A stretch of 64,000 nt of DNA from Chloroflexota bacterium (GCA_030447245.1 JAUJPG010000019.1:38644-102643); one strand, 5' to 3'; positions 1 to 8,833 are shown, counted from the stretch's first letter. The notes: a model not told the origin generated them from the letters alone. Numbers and translations are program-made.

Positions 1-1
1 C

Positions 2-556
2 CCACTTGGCTATCCGATGCCCGGTACCCAGATCCTCCTCCTGGACGAGACCGGGCGGCCGGTGGCACCCGGCGAGCGCGGCGAGATCGCGATTGCCGGG
101 CCCAACGTCAGTCCCGGCTACCTGGGCCGACCGGACCTGACCGAGCGGGCCTTCTTCGTCCTGGACGGTGTGCAGGCCTACCGGACGGGCGATTGGGGCC
201 GTTTCCGCGATGGCATGCTCTTCTTCGAAGGACGGATCGACAACCAGATCAAGCTCCGCGGCTACCGCATCGAGCTTGGGGACGTCGAGGCGAACCTGCG
301 GGCCTTGCCGATGGTCCGGGACGCCGTGGTCCTGCCGGTGCTGCGGCAGGGCCAGCCGGACTCGCTCGCGGCGTTCGTGATCCTGGCCGAACGGTTGCCC
401 GGCCCGGACCCGGCGGTTTCCCGCGCGCTCAGGGCCCAGTTGGCCGAGCAGCTCCCCGCCTACATGCTCCCGCGCCGGTTCTCGGTGCTGGAGAGTTTCC
501 CGATGACCGCGAACGGCAAGGTCGACCGGCGCAAGCTGGCGGAGACGCTCGGGTGA
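2..556 (+). CDS. dltA: D-alanine--carrier ligase (DltA-like), C-terminal part, 5' end outside window
   Basis: Carboxy-terminal 184 residues of an ANL-family adenylating enzyme; the frame is open from base 2 and the start lies off the left edge. Visible core motifs are YRTGDWG near residue 60, GRIDNQIKLRGYRIE near residue 77, and NGKVDRRKL close to the end, which holds the catalytic lysine of the mobile C-terminal domain. The GRID...IKLRGYRIELGDVE form resembles DltA and NRPS adenylation domains more than acyl-CoA synthetases. DltA activates D-alanine with ATP and loads it onto the DltC carrier in the cytoplasm. The next gene, an MBOAT acyltransferase that overlaps its stop by 4 bases, supports DltA over a free-standing NRPS domain. 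The exact amino acid is inferred. Confidence 0.75.
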   Translation, partial: PLGYPMPGTQILLLDETGRPVAPGERGEIAIAGPNVSPGYLGRPDLTERAFFVLDGVQAYRTGDWGRFRDGMLFFEGRIDNQIKLRGYRIELGDVEANLRALPMVRDAVVLPVLRQGQPDSLAAFVILAERLPGPDPAVSRALRAQLAEQLPAYMLPRRFSVLESFPMTANGKVDRRKLAETLG

Positions 557-1743
557 TCCCGTACGCCACCTTCACCTGGTTTGGCGTGGTCTTGTATCCG
601 GTCCTGGCCACACTCGTCCTGGGACTGATCGGGCGCCTCCCACGGATCTGGCCCCTGCTTGCAACCCTGGTCATGCTGATAGTGCAGTACGGGGGCAGCA
701 CCGTCAGCCTGGGACCAGGGACTGGAACGGGCAGGGGCATGGCCGTCCGTGAGATCTGGATCGTCGCCGGCTACGCCGTGGCCCAGTGCGCCATCGCGGC
801 GGGCTTCCTCCGGCTCCGCGCTGGCACGAGCCGTCGCTGGCCGTTCTACGCCGCGCTGGTCCTGTCGCTCCTGCCACTGGCGCTGGCGAAGCTCGTGCCG
901 GCCTTGACCCCGAGCTCCCCGGTCGGCTTCCTGGGCATCTCCTACGTCACCTTCCGGGGCCTCGACGTCATCTTCAGTATCCAGGACCGGCTGATCACGT
1001 CGTTGCCGGTCGGGACGTTCCTCGCGTACGTGTTCTTCTTCCCGACCGTGTCGGCCGGTCCAATCGATCGCTATCGCCGCTTCGCGGCGGACTGGCTGCA
1101 CCAGCGGAACCGGGCAGAGTTCCTCGCCGACCTCGACGCGGCCGTGCACCACATCTTCACGGGCTTCCTCTACAAGTTCGTCCTCGCGGCCCTGACTAAG
1201 CAGTACTGGCTGGACCCGGCGGCGGGCGTCGAGGGGCTGGCGAGCACGGTGTCGTACATGTACGCCTACAGCGTGTACCTGTTCTTCGACTTTGCCGGGT
1301 ACAGCGCGTTCGCGGTCGGCTTCAGCTACCTCTTCGGGATCCACACACCGGAGAACTTCAACCGGCCGTTCCTGGCCCGCAACATCCGGGACTTCTGGAA
1401 CCGCTGGCACATCACCCTGTCATGGTGGTTCCGCGACCACGTGTACATGCGATTCGTGATGGCGGCCACCAGGGGCCGCTGGTTCAAGGACAAGTACCTC
1501 GCGTCGTACGTCGGCTTCTTCCTCTCCTTCGGGCTGATGGGGCTCTGGCACGGCACCGAGGCCCACTACATTGCCTATGGCCTGTACCACGCCGCCCTGC
1601 TGACCGGGCACGACCTGTTCAGCCGCTGGAACACGCGGCGCAAGCTGTGGGGCGATGGCCCGCTCTGGCAGGCCGCCGGAATCGTCGTCACCTTCCACGT
1701 AGTCTGCTTCGGCTTCCTGCTCTTCTCCGGCCGGCTTGTTTAG
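553..1743 (+). CDS. dltB: MBOAT family D-alanyl transferase (DltB-like)
   Basis: 396-residue polytopic membrane protein starting at GTG 553, which overlaps the TGA of the upstream ligase as GTGA, so the two are translationally coupled. It has about ten hydrophobic segments and the MBOAT signature: NIRDFWNRWHITLSWWF near residue 277 and the conserved histidine in GLWHGTEAHY near residue 335. DltB-type proteins move the D-alanyl (or another acyl) group from a carrier protein across the membrane onto a cell-surface polymer. The usual partners DltC and DltD are not downstream: 55 bases after the stop an IS256 transposase relic begins, so the operon may have been cut. Alginate O-acetyltransferase AlgI is a related alternative, less likely given the ligase. 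Confidence 0.82.
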   Translation: MIPYATFTWFGVVLYPVLATLVLGLIGRLPRIWPLLATLVMLIVQYGGSTVSLGPGTGTGRGMAVREIWIVAGYAVAQCAIAAGFLRLRAGTSRRWPFYAALVLSLLPLALAKLVPALTPSSPVGFLGISYVTFRGLDVIFSIQDRLITSLPVGTFLAYVFFFPTVSAGPIDRYRRFAADWLHQRNRAEFLADLDAAVHHIFTGFLYKFVLAALTKQYWLDPAAGVEGLASTVSYMYAYSVYLFFDFAGYSAFAVGFSYLFGIHTPENFNRPFLARNIRDFWNRWHITLSWWFRDHVYMRFVMAATRGRWFKDKYLASYVGFFLSFGLMGLWHGTEAHYIAYGLYHAALLTGHDLFSRWNTRRKLWGDGPLWQAAGIVVTFHVVCFGFLLFSGRLV

Positions 1744-1797
1744 GCCAGTAGACAAGTGTCAGTCGAGATATTGTCAAGTGCTGTGGGTCGAGGCTGA

Positions 1798-2398
1798 TCA
1801 GGCAGCGGTCTGAATCGCCTCGGTGGTGGTCTCGCGCTCATCCTGAGGCCGTCCCGGGACCGCACCCCGGGCCGGGCGTGGACGACGAGGTGCGGGGCGC
1901 TGAGCCGGCGACACCGCTGCTGGGTCATCGTCAGCAGCTTGACCACCATCGTCAGCCCGGCCATCCGCGAGCCGGCGTCCCTGGTGACGCGCTGGCGGAG
2001 CTAGACGGTCCCGAACGTCGCCTCGATCGGGTTGGTGGTCCGCAGGTGGCCCCAATGCTCGGCCGGGAAGGCGAAATGGGTCAGCAGGCGCTTCCGGTCA
2101 GCGACGCGACCACCCTGGGGTACTTGGCGGCTTACTCGGCCCCGAAGGCGGCAATCCCGGCCTGGCAGTTGGCGTGGTCCTCGGCGTCCCTCATGTCGTG
2201 CAGGGCGCGCTTCGCCGTCGGCTGCCGCCGCGTCGGCAGCTTGTCGAGCACGTTGGCGATGCGGTGGACCCAGCAACTCTTCCCCTGCGTCTCCGGCCAG
2301 ACCTCGCGGGCGGCCGTCCAGAAGCCGAGGGCCCGGTCCGCCACCGCCAGCACCGGCGCCCGTAGCCGGCGGTGCTTGAGGTCGCGCCGCTGCTTTAC
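1798..2398 (-). pseudogene. IS256-family transposase relic
   Basis: Read right to left, three different frames together give the C-terminal half of an IS256 (mutator-type) transposase. First comes a segment with LAVADRALGFWTAAREVWPE and CWVHRIANVLDKLPTR, then FPAEHWGHLRTTNPIEATF, then a tail with RCRRLSAPHLV. At least two frameshifts separate them and the N-terminal half is missing. The right edge, near base 2398, abuts a truncated methyltransferase, so the element probably disrupted that gene or was deleted together with it. Bases 1744-1797 between dltB and this relic hold only short GACAAGTG/GTCAAGTG-like repeats, perhaps the old element end. Not functional. Confidence 0.8.
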
Positions 2399-2439
2399 AC
2401 GCGCGGAGCGGTGATCGGGATCACCACCCTGATTGCGAA

Positions 2440-2851
2440 CCCGTCCGCGGATCGGCTGGCCGCGGATTCCTCTGCCACGCACTTGGCGCCGGGCGGCGTG
2501 CTGGTCACGCCGCCTGAGGAGCTGCGCTCCCGCTTCCGTCAGCATCGCGTCCAGGGGGAAACGCATACGCGCGGTGACCGCTCGGTGACCACCGTGCAGG
2601 TCGACTTCGATCCCGACCCGACCGATTCCTCGTTCGAGGCGACGTTGGTGTTCCTCATCCGCCAGGCCGGCCAGCCGTTGCAGGTGGAAGCTGACACGCA
2701 TGTGGTGGGTCTGTTTGACCTGAACGACGTGCTATCCACGCTGCGAGAGGTCGGCTTCGAGCCGCGGGCTGAGCCCTGGGACCTGCCGCCTGACCTCCTG
2801 CTCGGCGAGGATCTCACGCTGATCACGGCGATCAAACGGCCGACGGGCTAA
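2440..2851 (+). pseudogene. SAM-dependent methyltransferase, C-terminal remnant
   Basis: About 135 codons that read like the second half of a class I SAM-dependent methyltransferase. HLAPGGVLVTPPEEL is the usual strand and turn after the SAM-binding core. It is followed by a beta-rich tail, a VGLFDLNDVLSTLREVGFEP segment, and a terminal strand ending in LITAIKRPTG. The whole N-terminal Rossmann core with the glycine-rich SAM loop is absent; it would lie where the IS256 relic now sits. An upstream in-frame ATG at 2372 falls inside that relic, so it is not a credible native start. Best read as a gene cut by IS insertion or deletion. The substrate cannot be inferred. Confidence 0.65.
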
Positions 2852-2938
2852 GCCAGCCCACCGAGCCACCCGGCTGCTGCCGCTCGTGTGCGCTTGTGCC
2901 ACCGCGTAGGTGCCCTCGCCGAATGCAGAAACACGGCC

Positions 2939-3673
2939 TCAGAGCGTCAGCGTCAGGCCATCCTCGGCGCACTCGTCCTCCGCCTCGTCGCGCCGCGCGA
3001 GCATCTCGGGACCCATGTGGGTCAGGATCAGGCGACCGCAGGCCATCCGGGCTCGGTGCTGCCGGATCGTCGCGTAGGAGAGATGGTGCGGGACTAGCTT
3101 GTCGAAGACGTACGCCTCGCAGATAAACAGGTCGGCGCCGTCGGCGACCTCGACCAACGCCTCGGTCCAGGCCGCATCGCCGGAGTAGGCCAGGAGCTTG
3201 CCATCCACTGCCAGCCGAAACGCGTAGGCCGGCGCGCCGCTCGGGTGTGGCACTTCGTAGGCGGACACCGCAAACTCCCCAAGCGTCGTGGTCGTCCGCT
3301 CCGCCAACTCGATGAAGCGCAGGTCAAACCGACGCTCAGTGCGGGACGAGCCCGGGAACGTCACTTCCATGAGCTGGTGCACCCGCTCGGTCACGCCCGG
3401 CGGCCCGACGATCGTGAGCGGCCGTTCGCGGCGTCGGAACTGCGCGTCCAGGACCAGGAACGGGATCCCGGCGAAGTGATCGCCGTGCAGATGGCTCAGG
3501 GTTACCGTGTCCACGGAGATTGGGTCGAGACCGAACCGGCGCAAGGCGATCAGCGACGATGCGCCGCAGTCCAGCAGCCAGTGATGCGGGTCCGATCGGA
3601 CGGAGATGCACGGCTGGAACCGCCCGCCGCTGCCGAACGCGTCTCCGGAACCCAGAAACTGCACCGTTACCAT
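2939..3673 (-). CDS. MBL-fold metallo-hydrolase (RNase Z-like subgroup)
   Basis: 244-residue cytosolic metallo-beta-lactamase-fold hydrolase. The metal motif TLSHLHGDHFAG supplies His61, His63, Asp65 and His66. Later ligands are probably the His in YEVPHPSGAPAYAFRL, the Asp in YSGDAAW, and the His in ILTHMGPE near the end. The N-terminal strand FLGSGDAFGSGGRFQPC is the pattern seen in the RNase Z/arylsulfatase/PhnP-like branch rather than in glyoxalases. The C-terminal exosite arm of genuine tRNase Z is not evident at this length, so the substrate (phosphodiester or other) is open. It is a lone gene, followed after a 109-base gap upstream by cytidine deaminase on the same strand. Confidence 0.8.
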   Translation of the reverse strand: MVTVQFLGSGDAFGSGGRFQPCISVRSDPHHWLLDCGASSLIALRRFGLDPISVDTVTLSHLHGDHFAGIPFLVLDAQFRRRERPLTIVGPPGVTERVHQLMEVTFPGSSRTERRFDLRFIELAERTTTTLGEFAVSAYEVPHPSGAPAYAFRLAVDGKLLAYSGDAAWTEALVEVADGADLFICEAYVFDKLVPHHLSYATIRQHRARMACGRLILTHMGPEMLARRDEAEDECAEDGLTLTL

Positions 3674-3782
3674 AGCTGACTACCATAGCCGACCCCGCCC
3701 GTCTCGTCGCGACGCCCGACGGCGCGAACGAATCCTGACGTCGGATTGACCCGCGCTTCACACGGCCGTAGCCGCCTGGAAG

Positions 3783-4184
3783 CTACCGCCCGAACGCTCC
3801 GGGCAACAGATCCGCGATGGTGAACTGACCGACGCCGTCTACCAGGATGATCGCGTCCGGCGCGAATAGCTCGGCCATCACCTGGCGACAGGCGCCGCAC
3901 GGCATACGGCTGGTGGTAGGAGCGTGCGGCGGAGCATCGACGCAGGCGACCGCGAGGCGACTGATTTGGCGGCGGCCGCCCGCGACGGCCGACCACATGG
4001 CCACGCGCTCGGCGCACGCGGTCAGGCCGAAGGACGCATTCTCGACGTTGCAGCCGAGGAACGGTTGGCCGTCCGCGACGGCGACGGCGCCGACGCGGAA
4101 GCGCGAGTATGGCGCGTGGGCACGGGTGGCCGCCTCGCGCGCCAGGACAAGTAGCTCCAGATCGGCCGCGTTCGCCTCTACCAT
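3783..4184 (-). CDS. cdd: cytidine deaminase
   Basis: 133 residues, the normal length of the homotetrameric bacterial enzyme that hydrolyses cytidine and deoxycytidine to uridine in pyrimidine salvage. The substrate loop NVENASFGLTACAER holds the catalytic glutamate in Cys57-Ala-Glu59, and PCGACRQVMAE holds zinc ligands Cys96 and Cys99 after Pro95. The early APYSRFRVGA stretch is typical of the family. The start ATG at 4184 gives a standard N-terminus. Nothing in the flanks suggests an operon with other salvage genes: the neighbour on the same strand, 109 bases downstream, is a metallo-hydrolase. Confidence 0.95.
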   Translation of the reverse strand: MVEANAADLELLVLAREAATRAHAPYSRFRVGAVAVADGQPFLGCNVENASFGLTACAERVAMWSAVAGGRRQISRLAVACVDAPPHAPTTSRMPCGACRQVMAELFAPDAIILVDGVGQFTIADLLPGAFGR

Positions 4185-4286
4185 CGACCGAGTCTACCGC
4201 TGCGACGAGGCGTCCTGCAGTGAAGCCCTACCGGCGCTTGCTCCGGGGCTACGTCCCTGACCGCGACGCGGGTGGAGTGCGTGGGC

Positions 4287-5048
4287 TCAGCCGCTCAGGA
4301 AACCGCCGTCGACGTAGACGACCTGGCCAGTCAGGTAGTCGGAGGCGGCCGAACCGAGAAAGACGGCGACGCCGGCCAGGTCGGCCGGATACCCGCGCCG
4401 GCCCATCGGGATACGGCTCTGGATCCAGGGGCCGCGTTGAGGATCGGCGAACATCGGCTCGGTCAAGTCAGTCTCGATGAAGCCGGGACCGATCGCGTTG
4501 ACCTGGATGTTCTGCTCGGCCCACTCGACGGCCAGGCTGCGGGTCAATTGGAGTACCCCGCCCTTGCTGGCGCCATACGCCGCGGTCCCGCGGATTCCGA
4601 CCTGGCTGGTCAGCGATGCGATGTTGACGATCTTGCCGCCGCCCTGACGGATCATCGCCGGCGCGGCCGCGCGGCAGGCGAAGAAGACCGACTTCAGATT
4701 CACCGTCTGGATCAGGTCCCAATCCTCTTCGGAAACGTCGACCGATGGTCCGCGGCGGTTCGTGCCGGCGTTGTTGACCAGGATGTCCAGCCGACCGAAC
4801 GCTTCGAGCGTCCCCGTTACCATGCGCTCGATCTCATCAACGCGGGCGACATCGGTCGGAAAGGTCTCCACTCGCGGCCCGATCGGGGCCAGCTCCTTCG
4901 CGGCGCTCGCCAGCGACTCGGCGTCCCGGCTTGCCAGGGCGATCGACGCGCCCGCCTCGGCCAGCCCTCGGGCGATCCCCTTGCCAATCCCGCGGCTGCC
5001 TCCGGTGACGAGCGCGACCCGCCCGGTCAGGTCGAACAGCTTCGCCAT
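4287..5048 (-). CDS. SDR family NAD(P)-dependent oxidoreductase
   Basis: 253-residue classical short-chain dehydrogenase/reductase. The cofactor loop TGGSRGIG spans residues 15-22, NNAG is at 92-95, and the catalytic set is Ser145, Tyr158 and Lys162 in YGASKGG. The segment IGPGFIETDLT and the end FLGSAASDYLTGQVVYVDGGF are typical of sugar-acid and polyol dehydrogenases of the gluconate 5-dehydrogenase or 2-deoxygluconate 3-dehydrogenase type. The substrate is a family-level guess. It lies 118 bases downstream of the LarA-like gene on the same strand, and the pair faces two D-2-hydroxyacid dehydrogenases, so a hydroxy-acid or sugar-acid route is plausible. Confidence 0.85.
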   Translation of the reverse strand: MAKLFDLTGRVALVTGGSRGIGKGIARGLAEAGASIALASRDAESLASAAKELAPIGPRVETFPTDVARVDEIERMVTGTLEAFGRLDILVNNAGTNRRGPSVDVSEEDWDLIQTVNLKSVFFACRAAAPAMIRQGGGKIVNIASLTSQVGIRGTAAYGASKGGVLQLTRSLAVEWAEQNIQVNAIGPGFIETDLTEPMFADPQRGPWIQSRIPMGRRGYPADLAGVAVFLGSAASDYLTGQVVYVDGGFLSG

Positions 5049-5166
5049 CCTACAATCGCCGGTTCGGGCGTCTCACCATTGTGGTGCTGGCCCCGCGAAG
5101 GTCATGCCTTGTCTCGCCCAGGATGACGCCCCGCCAGGTGCCTGGCCACACCGTGCCGCGCCCGCG

Positions 5167-6480
5167 CTAGGCGTGGACCGCCTGACGCCAGACGTCCAGT
5201 ATCCGGCCATCCTCGGCAAACGCCAGCGGGTGCGGGTCCGGATCGACGTCCAGGCGCGGGATGGCGCGAGCCTCCTCGAGCAGCGAGGCCGAAATCTCAA
5301 GCTCGCCGAGCTGGAGGGTGTTCTTGATGTGCACGACGCCGACCTGGGTGGGGTCCGGCTTGCCGCACATCCGGATCGCGGTTGAGACGGCGGTTCGGTC
5401 GTTCGGCAGGATCATCGGGACCTGGCCTCGCTGGACGCCACTGATCCCCGCCGTGATGGCATTGATGTAGAACGCCGCGAAATCTACTTTCTCGACGACG
5501 CGCTGGGTCGTGAAGTCGGCCAGGCCGAGGCCGGACGCGTTGCCGTGCGATGCTTCGGTCAGGTCCAGGACGGCGATGGTGACGATCTTCGGCCGGGCAT
5601 ACTCTCCGGCGCCGTGAACCATCATTCGACCGATCACGTTGGTGTCCAGGCCGGCTCCGGAGATCTCCTTCCCCATCTGGTCGACGACCAGCACGTCGAG
5701 CGTGTCGAATGGCAGCGAGGCCATCAGCTCCTTGGCACGGGCCTGGAGCCGCTCCTCGTCCGGCCCGGCCACGCCAGAGGGGGGAATCGCCTCGACGATG
5801 GCCGTCTGGTCGTAGGCGTTCTCGACGACGCCGACGCCGAACAGGATGTTGGTGCGCTCGCAGATCAGGCGCGCCGCGGCCGGCATGAACTCGGCCAAGC
5901 CAGGCACCCCGTACGAGTGGATGGTCTGGGCGCCATGCTGCTTGCCCAGGCCGATCGTGCAGATCTTGGCCAGACCGCTCTCGATCGTGCCGTTGAAGTC
6001 CGTGTGCGGCTTGATCCGGTTGAGTAGGATGACGCCGTCCGCTTCGAGCGCGGTCACGCCCACGTAGACCGGCATGCCGTTGTCGAGCTGCCCGATCTCG
6101 CGAACCTCCATCGACGAGACAATCTCCATCCCAACGCTCGCTTCGGTCACGCCGAGCTCGCCGAGCATCTCGATCTGGCCCGCGGCGGTGGCGCTGCCGT
6201 GGCTGCCCATGGCCGGCATGACGAACGGCGCGCCGCCCAGCTCGCGAACCTCGTCGCCCACGGCCTTGACCAGCCGCGGAATGTTGGCGATGCCGCGGCT
6301 CCCGGCGGTGATCGCGACGCGCATGCCGGGCGTGATCCGATCACCGAAGCGGCGGACCTGACGGGCAACCTCTCCCTCGATGTCTTCGAGGACCGGTCCG
6401 TCGAACCGCTGGCGGGCGCGGTGCATCATCGGCAGCGTCACGTCCAGGCGAAGCTTACTGAGGTCTGGCGCGGCAAGCAT
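5167..6480 (-). CDS. LarA-like (DUF2088) lactate racemase domain protein
   Basis: 437 residues matching the LarA/DUF2088 family, whose best-studied member is the nickel-pincer lactate racemase. The N-terminal half has TPGMRVAITAGSRGIANIP and AMGSHGSATAAGQ. The middle has LNRIKPHTDFNGTIESGLAK with GLGKQHGAQ, which is characteristic of a non-lactate subgroup that also includes proteins acting on other 2-hydroxy acids. No larB, larC or larE cofactor genes are in the window, so any Ni-pincer dependence would need genes elsewhere. It is divergent from two 2-hydroxyacid dehydrogenases, which suggests stereochemical interconversion of a hydroxy acid that those enzymes oxidise. Substrate unknown. Confidence 0.75.
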   Translation of the reverse strand: MLAAPDLSKLRLDVTLPMMHRARQRFDGPVLEDIEGEVARQVRRFGDRITPGMRVAITAGSRGIANIPRLVKAVGDEVRELGGAPFVMPAMGSHGSATAAGQIEMLGELGVTEASVGMEIVSSMEVREIGQLDNGMPVYVGVTALEADGVILLNRIKPHTDFNGTIESGLAKICTIGLGKQHGAQTIHSYGVPGLAEFMPAAARLICERTNILFGVGVVENAYDQTAIVEAIPPSGVAGPDEERLQARAKELMASLPFDTLDVLVVDQMGKEISGAGLDTNVIGRMMVHGAGEYARPKIVTIAVLDLTEASHGNASGLGLADFTTQRVVEKVDFAAFYINAITAGISGVQRGQVPMILPNDRTAVSTAIRMCGKPDPTQVGVVHIKNTLQLGELEISASLLEEARAIPRLDVDPDPHPLAFAEDGRILDVWRQAVHA

Positions 6481-6649
6481 GGCACCCTCCCGAGGAGACC
6501 GTAGACAGAAGTGGGCTTCGATCCCGCGGCCTGACTGTCTGCCGACCGCTTCCTCATTGTAGGCTTTCGGCCCACTACCAACAACGCGGCCACGGCGAGT
6601 ATCGTAGTAGGCGCGCGCGGCGTCCCCTAAATCAGCGCCGGAGCTCGCC

Positions 6650-7621
6650 CTGACTTCCAGCCGTCCCCGCGTCGTCGTGACCGACTACGACTACGAGCAC
6701 CTGGACGAGATCCATCGGGTGCTCGAACCGCTCGGCGTCGAGCTGTCCGAGCACCAGGCGACCACCGAGGCCGAGGTGATCGATGTGGCTCGCGGCGCGG
6801 TCGCCCTGCTGGTCGAGTACGTGCCAATCACGGAGGCCGTGATCGGAGCGCTTGACGGCCTGCGCCTGATCGTGCGTTTCGGCGTCGGCTACGACAACGT
6901 CGACGTCGCGGCGGCAACGCGTCATGGAGTCTCGGTCTGCAATGTCCCGGATTTCGGCTCTGAGGACATCGCCGACCATGCGTTCCTGCTCCTCCTGGCA
7001 GCGGCGCGCAAGCTGGTGCCGATGGCCAACAGCGTGCAGGCAGGTCGCTGGGACGTTAACGAATTCAAGCCGATCTTCCGCCTTCGCGGGCAGACCGTTG
7101 GGATTGTCGGACTGGGGCGGACCGGCAGCGCCGTTGCCGCGCGGGCGCGGGCGTTTGGCATGCGGGCGGTCGCGTATCACCCGAACCGCCCGCCCGAGTA
7201 CTTCGCCGAGCGCGGCGCGACGCCGGTCGAGCTCGACGAGCTGCTCCGGACGGCCGACGTTGTCTCGCTTCAGGCCACACTCAATCCTCAGACTCGCCAC
7301 CTGATCGGCGAGCGCGAGTTGGGGCTGATGAAGCCGACGGCGATCCTGGTCAACACCGCCCGCGGCGGGATCGTCGACGGGGCGGCGCTTGCCCGTGCGC
7401 TGCGCGAGGGGCAGATCGCTGGCGCCGCGCTGGACGTCGTCGAACGCGAACCGATCCCCCGCGACGAGCCGCTGCTCGGCCTGGAGAACTGCCTGATCAC
7501 GCCGCACGGCGCCTACTACACCGAGGAGTCCGTCCGCGACCTAAAGACGTTCGCTGCCGAGGAGGTTGCCCGGCTCCTGCGCGGCGAGTCGTTGCGCAAC
7601 CCGGTCAACCGGATTACGTAG
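6650..7621 (+). CDS. D-isomer-specific 2-hydroxyacid dehydrogenase (first of a tandem pair)
   Basis: C-terminal-binding-protein/phosphoglycerate-dehydrogenase-like NAD enzyme. The nucleotide loop is VGLGRTGSAVAARA. NTARGGIVDGAAL carries the catalytic arginine, and the catalytic histidine is in TPHGAYYTEES. The first conventional start, GTG 6677, would remove the strand RVVVTDYDY that its neighbour keeps. CTG 6650 restores it, gives an N-terminus about as long as the paralogue's, and has GGAG 6 bases upstream; stops at 6605-6610 exclude anything earlier. I therefore prefer CTG 6650 (323 residues). The enzyme reduces a 2-keto acid to the D-hydroxy acid or the reverse; the substrate is not evident. 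It was probably made by local duplication with the next gene. Confidence 0.85.
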   Translation: MTSSRPRVVVTDYDYEHLDEIHRVLEPLGVELSEHQATTEAEVIDVARGAVALLVEYVPITEAVIGALDGLRLIVRFGVGYDNVDVAAATRHGVSVCNVPDFGSEDIADHAFLLLLAAARKLVPMANSVQAGRWDVNEFKPIFRLRGQTVGIVGLGRTGSAVAARARAFGMRAVAYHPNRPPEYFAERGATPVELDELLRTADVVSLQATLNPQTRHLIGERELGLMKPTAILVNTARGGIVDGAALARALREGQIAGAALDVVEREPIPRDEPLLGLENCLITPHGAYYTEESVRDLKTFAAEEVARLLRGESLRNPVNRIT

Positions 7622-7641
7622 GGGCGCACGGCGTGTGCCCC
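7621..7641 (+). other. small hairpin between the tandem dehydrogenases
   Basis: GGGGCGCAC and GTGTGCCCC face each other across a 3-base loop with one G-T pair. No T-run follows, and the next gene's ribosome site starts soon after. It could be an intercistronic mRNA-stabilising or attenuating stem rather than a terminator. Confidence 0.3.
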
Positions 7642-7660
7642 GCGGAAAGGAAGGCTGCGC

Positions 7661-8638
7661 ATGGCCTCCGACTCACACCGTTTCCGCGTCGTCGTGACAG
7701 ACTACGACTACGTGAGCTTCGACGAGGAGCGGACGGTGCTTGATCCGATCGGCGCCGAGCTGGTCCTCGAGCACGCGCGCGCCGAGGACGAGCTGATTGC
7801 CGTCGGTCGCGGCGCGGATGCCTTGCTGGTCCAGTACGGGCGGATCACCGCCCGAGTGATCGACGCGCTCGACGGATGTCGGGCGATCGTCCGCTACGGG
7901 GTTGGGGTTGACCAGGTGAACATCCCGGCGGCCACCCGGCGGGGCATCTGGGTGTGCAACGTCCCCGACTACGGGACCGACGAGGTCTCCGATCACGCCG
8001 TCACACTGCTGCTCGCGTCGGCGCGCAAGCTGGTGCCGATGGCCAACAGTGTCCAGGCCGGCCACTGGGACGTCAACGAGTTCAAGCCCATCGGCCGACT
8101 GCGCGGGCGGACGCTGGGCGTGATCGGACTCGGCCGAATTGGTAGCCTGGTTGCACACAAAGCCCAGGCGTTCGGCCTCAGGGTCATCGCATCTGACCCG
8201 CACCGTTCGACTGACTACTTCGCCGAGCGTGACGTCGAATCGGTCGTCCTGGATCGCCTGCTGGCCGAGTCCGACTTCGTGTCGGTCAACGCCCCGCTCA
8301 CTGACGAAACCCGTCATCTGATCGGCGAGCGGGCGCTTGGCTTGATGAAGCCGAGTGCGATCCTGGTCAACACCGCCCGCGGCGGGCTCGTCGATGGCGC
8401 GGCGCTCGCCCGTGCGCTGCGCGAGGGGCAGATCGCGGGCGCCGCGCTCGACGTGACGGAGCAGGAGCCGATCCCATCGGGGGATCCGCTGCTCGGGCTG
8501 GTGAATTGCGTACTGACTCCGCACGCCGCCTGGTACTCTGAGGAAGCGTCTCGCGCGCTCAAGACGATGGCGGCCGAGGAGGTCGCCCGCATCCTCCAGG
8601 GACAGCCGCCCCGCTGCCCAGTCAACCAGGTCGCGTAG
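7661..8638 (+). CDS. D-isomer-specific 2-hydroxyacid dehydrogenase (second of a tandem pair)
   Basis: 325 residues starting at ATG 7661 behind a strong AAGGAAGG site. It is a close paralogue of the gene 39 bases upstream: the two share long identical stretches such as SARKLVPMANSVQAGHWDVN-type sequence and NTARGG[I/L]VDGAALARALR. The NAD loop is IGLGRIGSLVAHKA, the catalytic arginine is in NTARGGLVDG, and the histidine is in TPHAAWYSEEAS. Differences cluster in the substrate cap (about residues 50-110 and 215-240), so the two copies may prefer different 2-keto acids. The pair probably forms one transcript reading away from the LarA-like gene. Confidence 0.88.
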   Translation: MASDSHRFRVVVTDYDYVSFDEERTVLDPIGAELVLEHARAEDELIAVGRGADALLVQYGRITARVIDALDGCRAIVRYGVGVDQVNIPAATRRGIWVCNVPDYGTDEVSDHAVTLLLASARKLVPMANSVQAGHWDVNEFKPIGRLRGRTLGVIGLGRIGSLVAHKAQAFGLRVIASDPHRSTDYFAERDVESVVLDRLLAESDFVSVNAPLTDETRHLIGERALGLMKPSAILVNTARGGLVDGAALARALREGQIAGAALDVTEQEPIPSGDPLLGLVNCVLTPHAAWYSEEASRALKTMAAEEVARILQGQPPRCPVNQVA

Positions 8639-8653
8639 AGGCAGGTCCCACCG

Positions 8654-8672
8654 CGGCGGACGGGCTCCGCCG
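8654..8672 (+). other. hairpin after the dehydrogenase pair (possible terminator)
   Basis: CGGCGGA and TCCGCCG form a 7-bp perfect stem with a 5-base loop, 16 bases after the stop of the second dehydrogenase and before the glutamate-type dehydrogenase. There is no T-tract, so termination is only a possibility. Confidence 0.3.
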
Positions 8673-8833
8673 CCGAGGCTGCTCAGGAGTCGCGTGCCTA
8701 CCCCGGAAAGATGGCCAGGACGCGGCTGCTGCTGGACCAGCAGGTAAACTGTCCGGGATTGCTCGCCTCCGGCGGCCCGGCGAGCGTGCTATCGTGGACC
8801 ACGCAGCGGAGGTTCCGCGCTCCGGGGGACGGG

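Noticed and set aside
193..552. In-frame extension upstream of dltB
   Set aside because: It is the shadow of the DltA reading frame; GTG 553 overlapping the stop gives the normal DltB start.
2132..2701. A 189-codon leftward ORF spanning the IS256/methyltransferase junction
   Set aside because: Only its second half is transposase; the first half is the antisense of the methyltransferase remnant.
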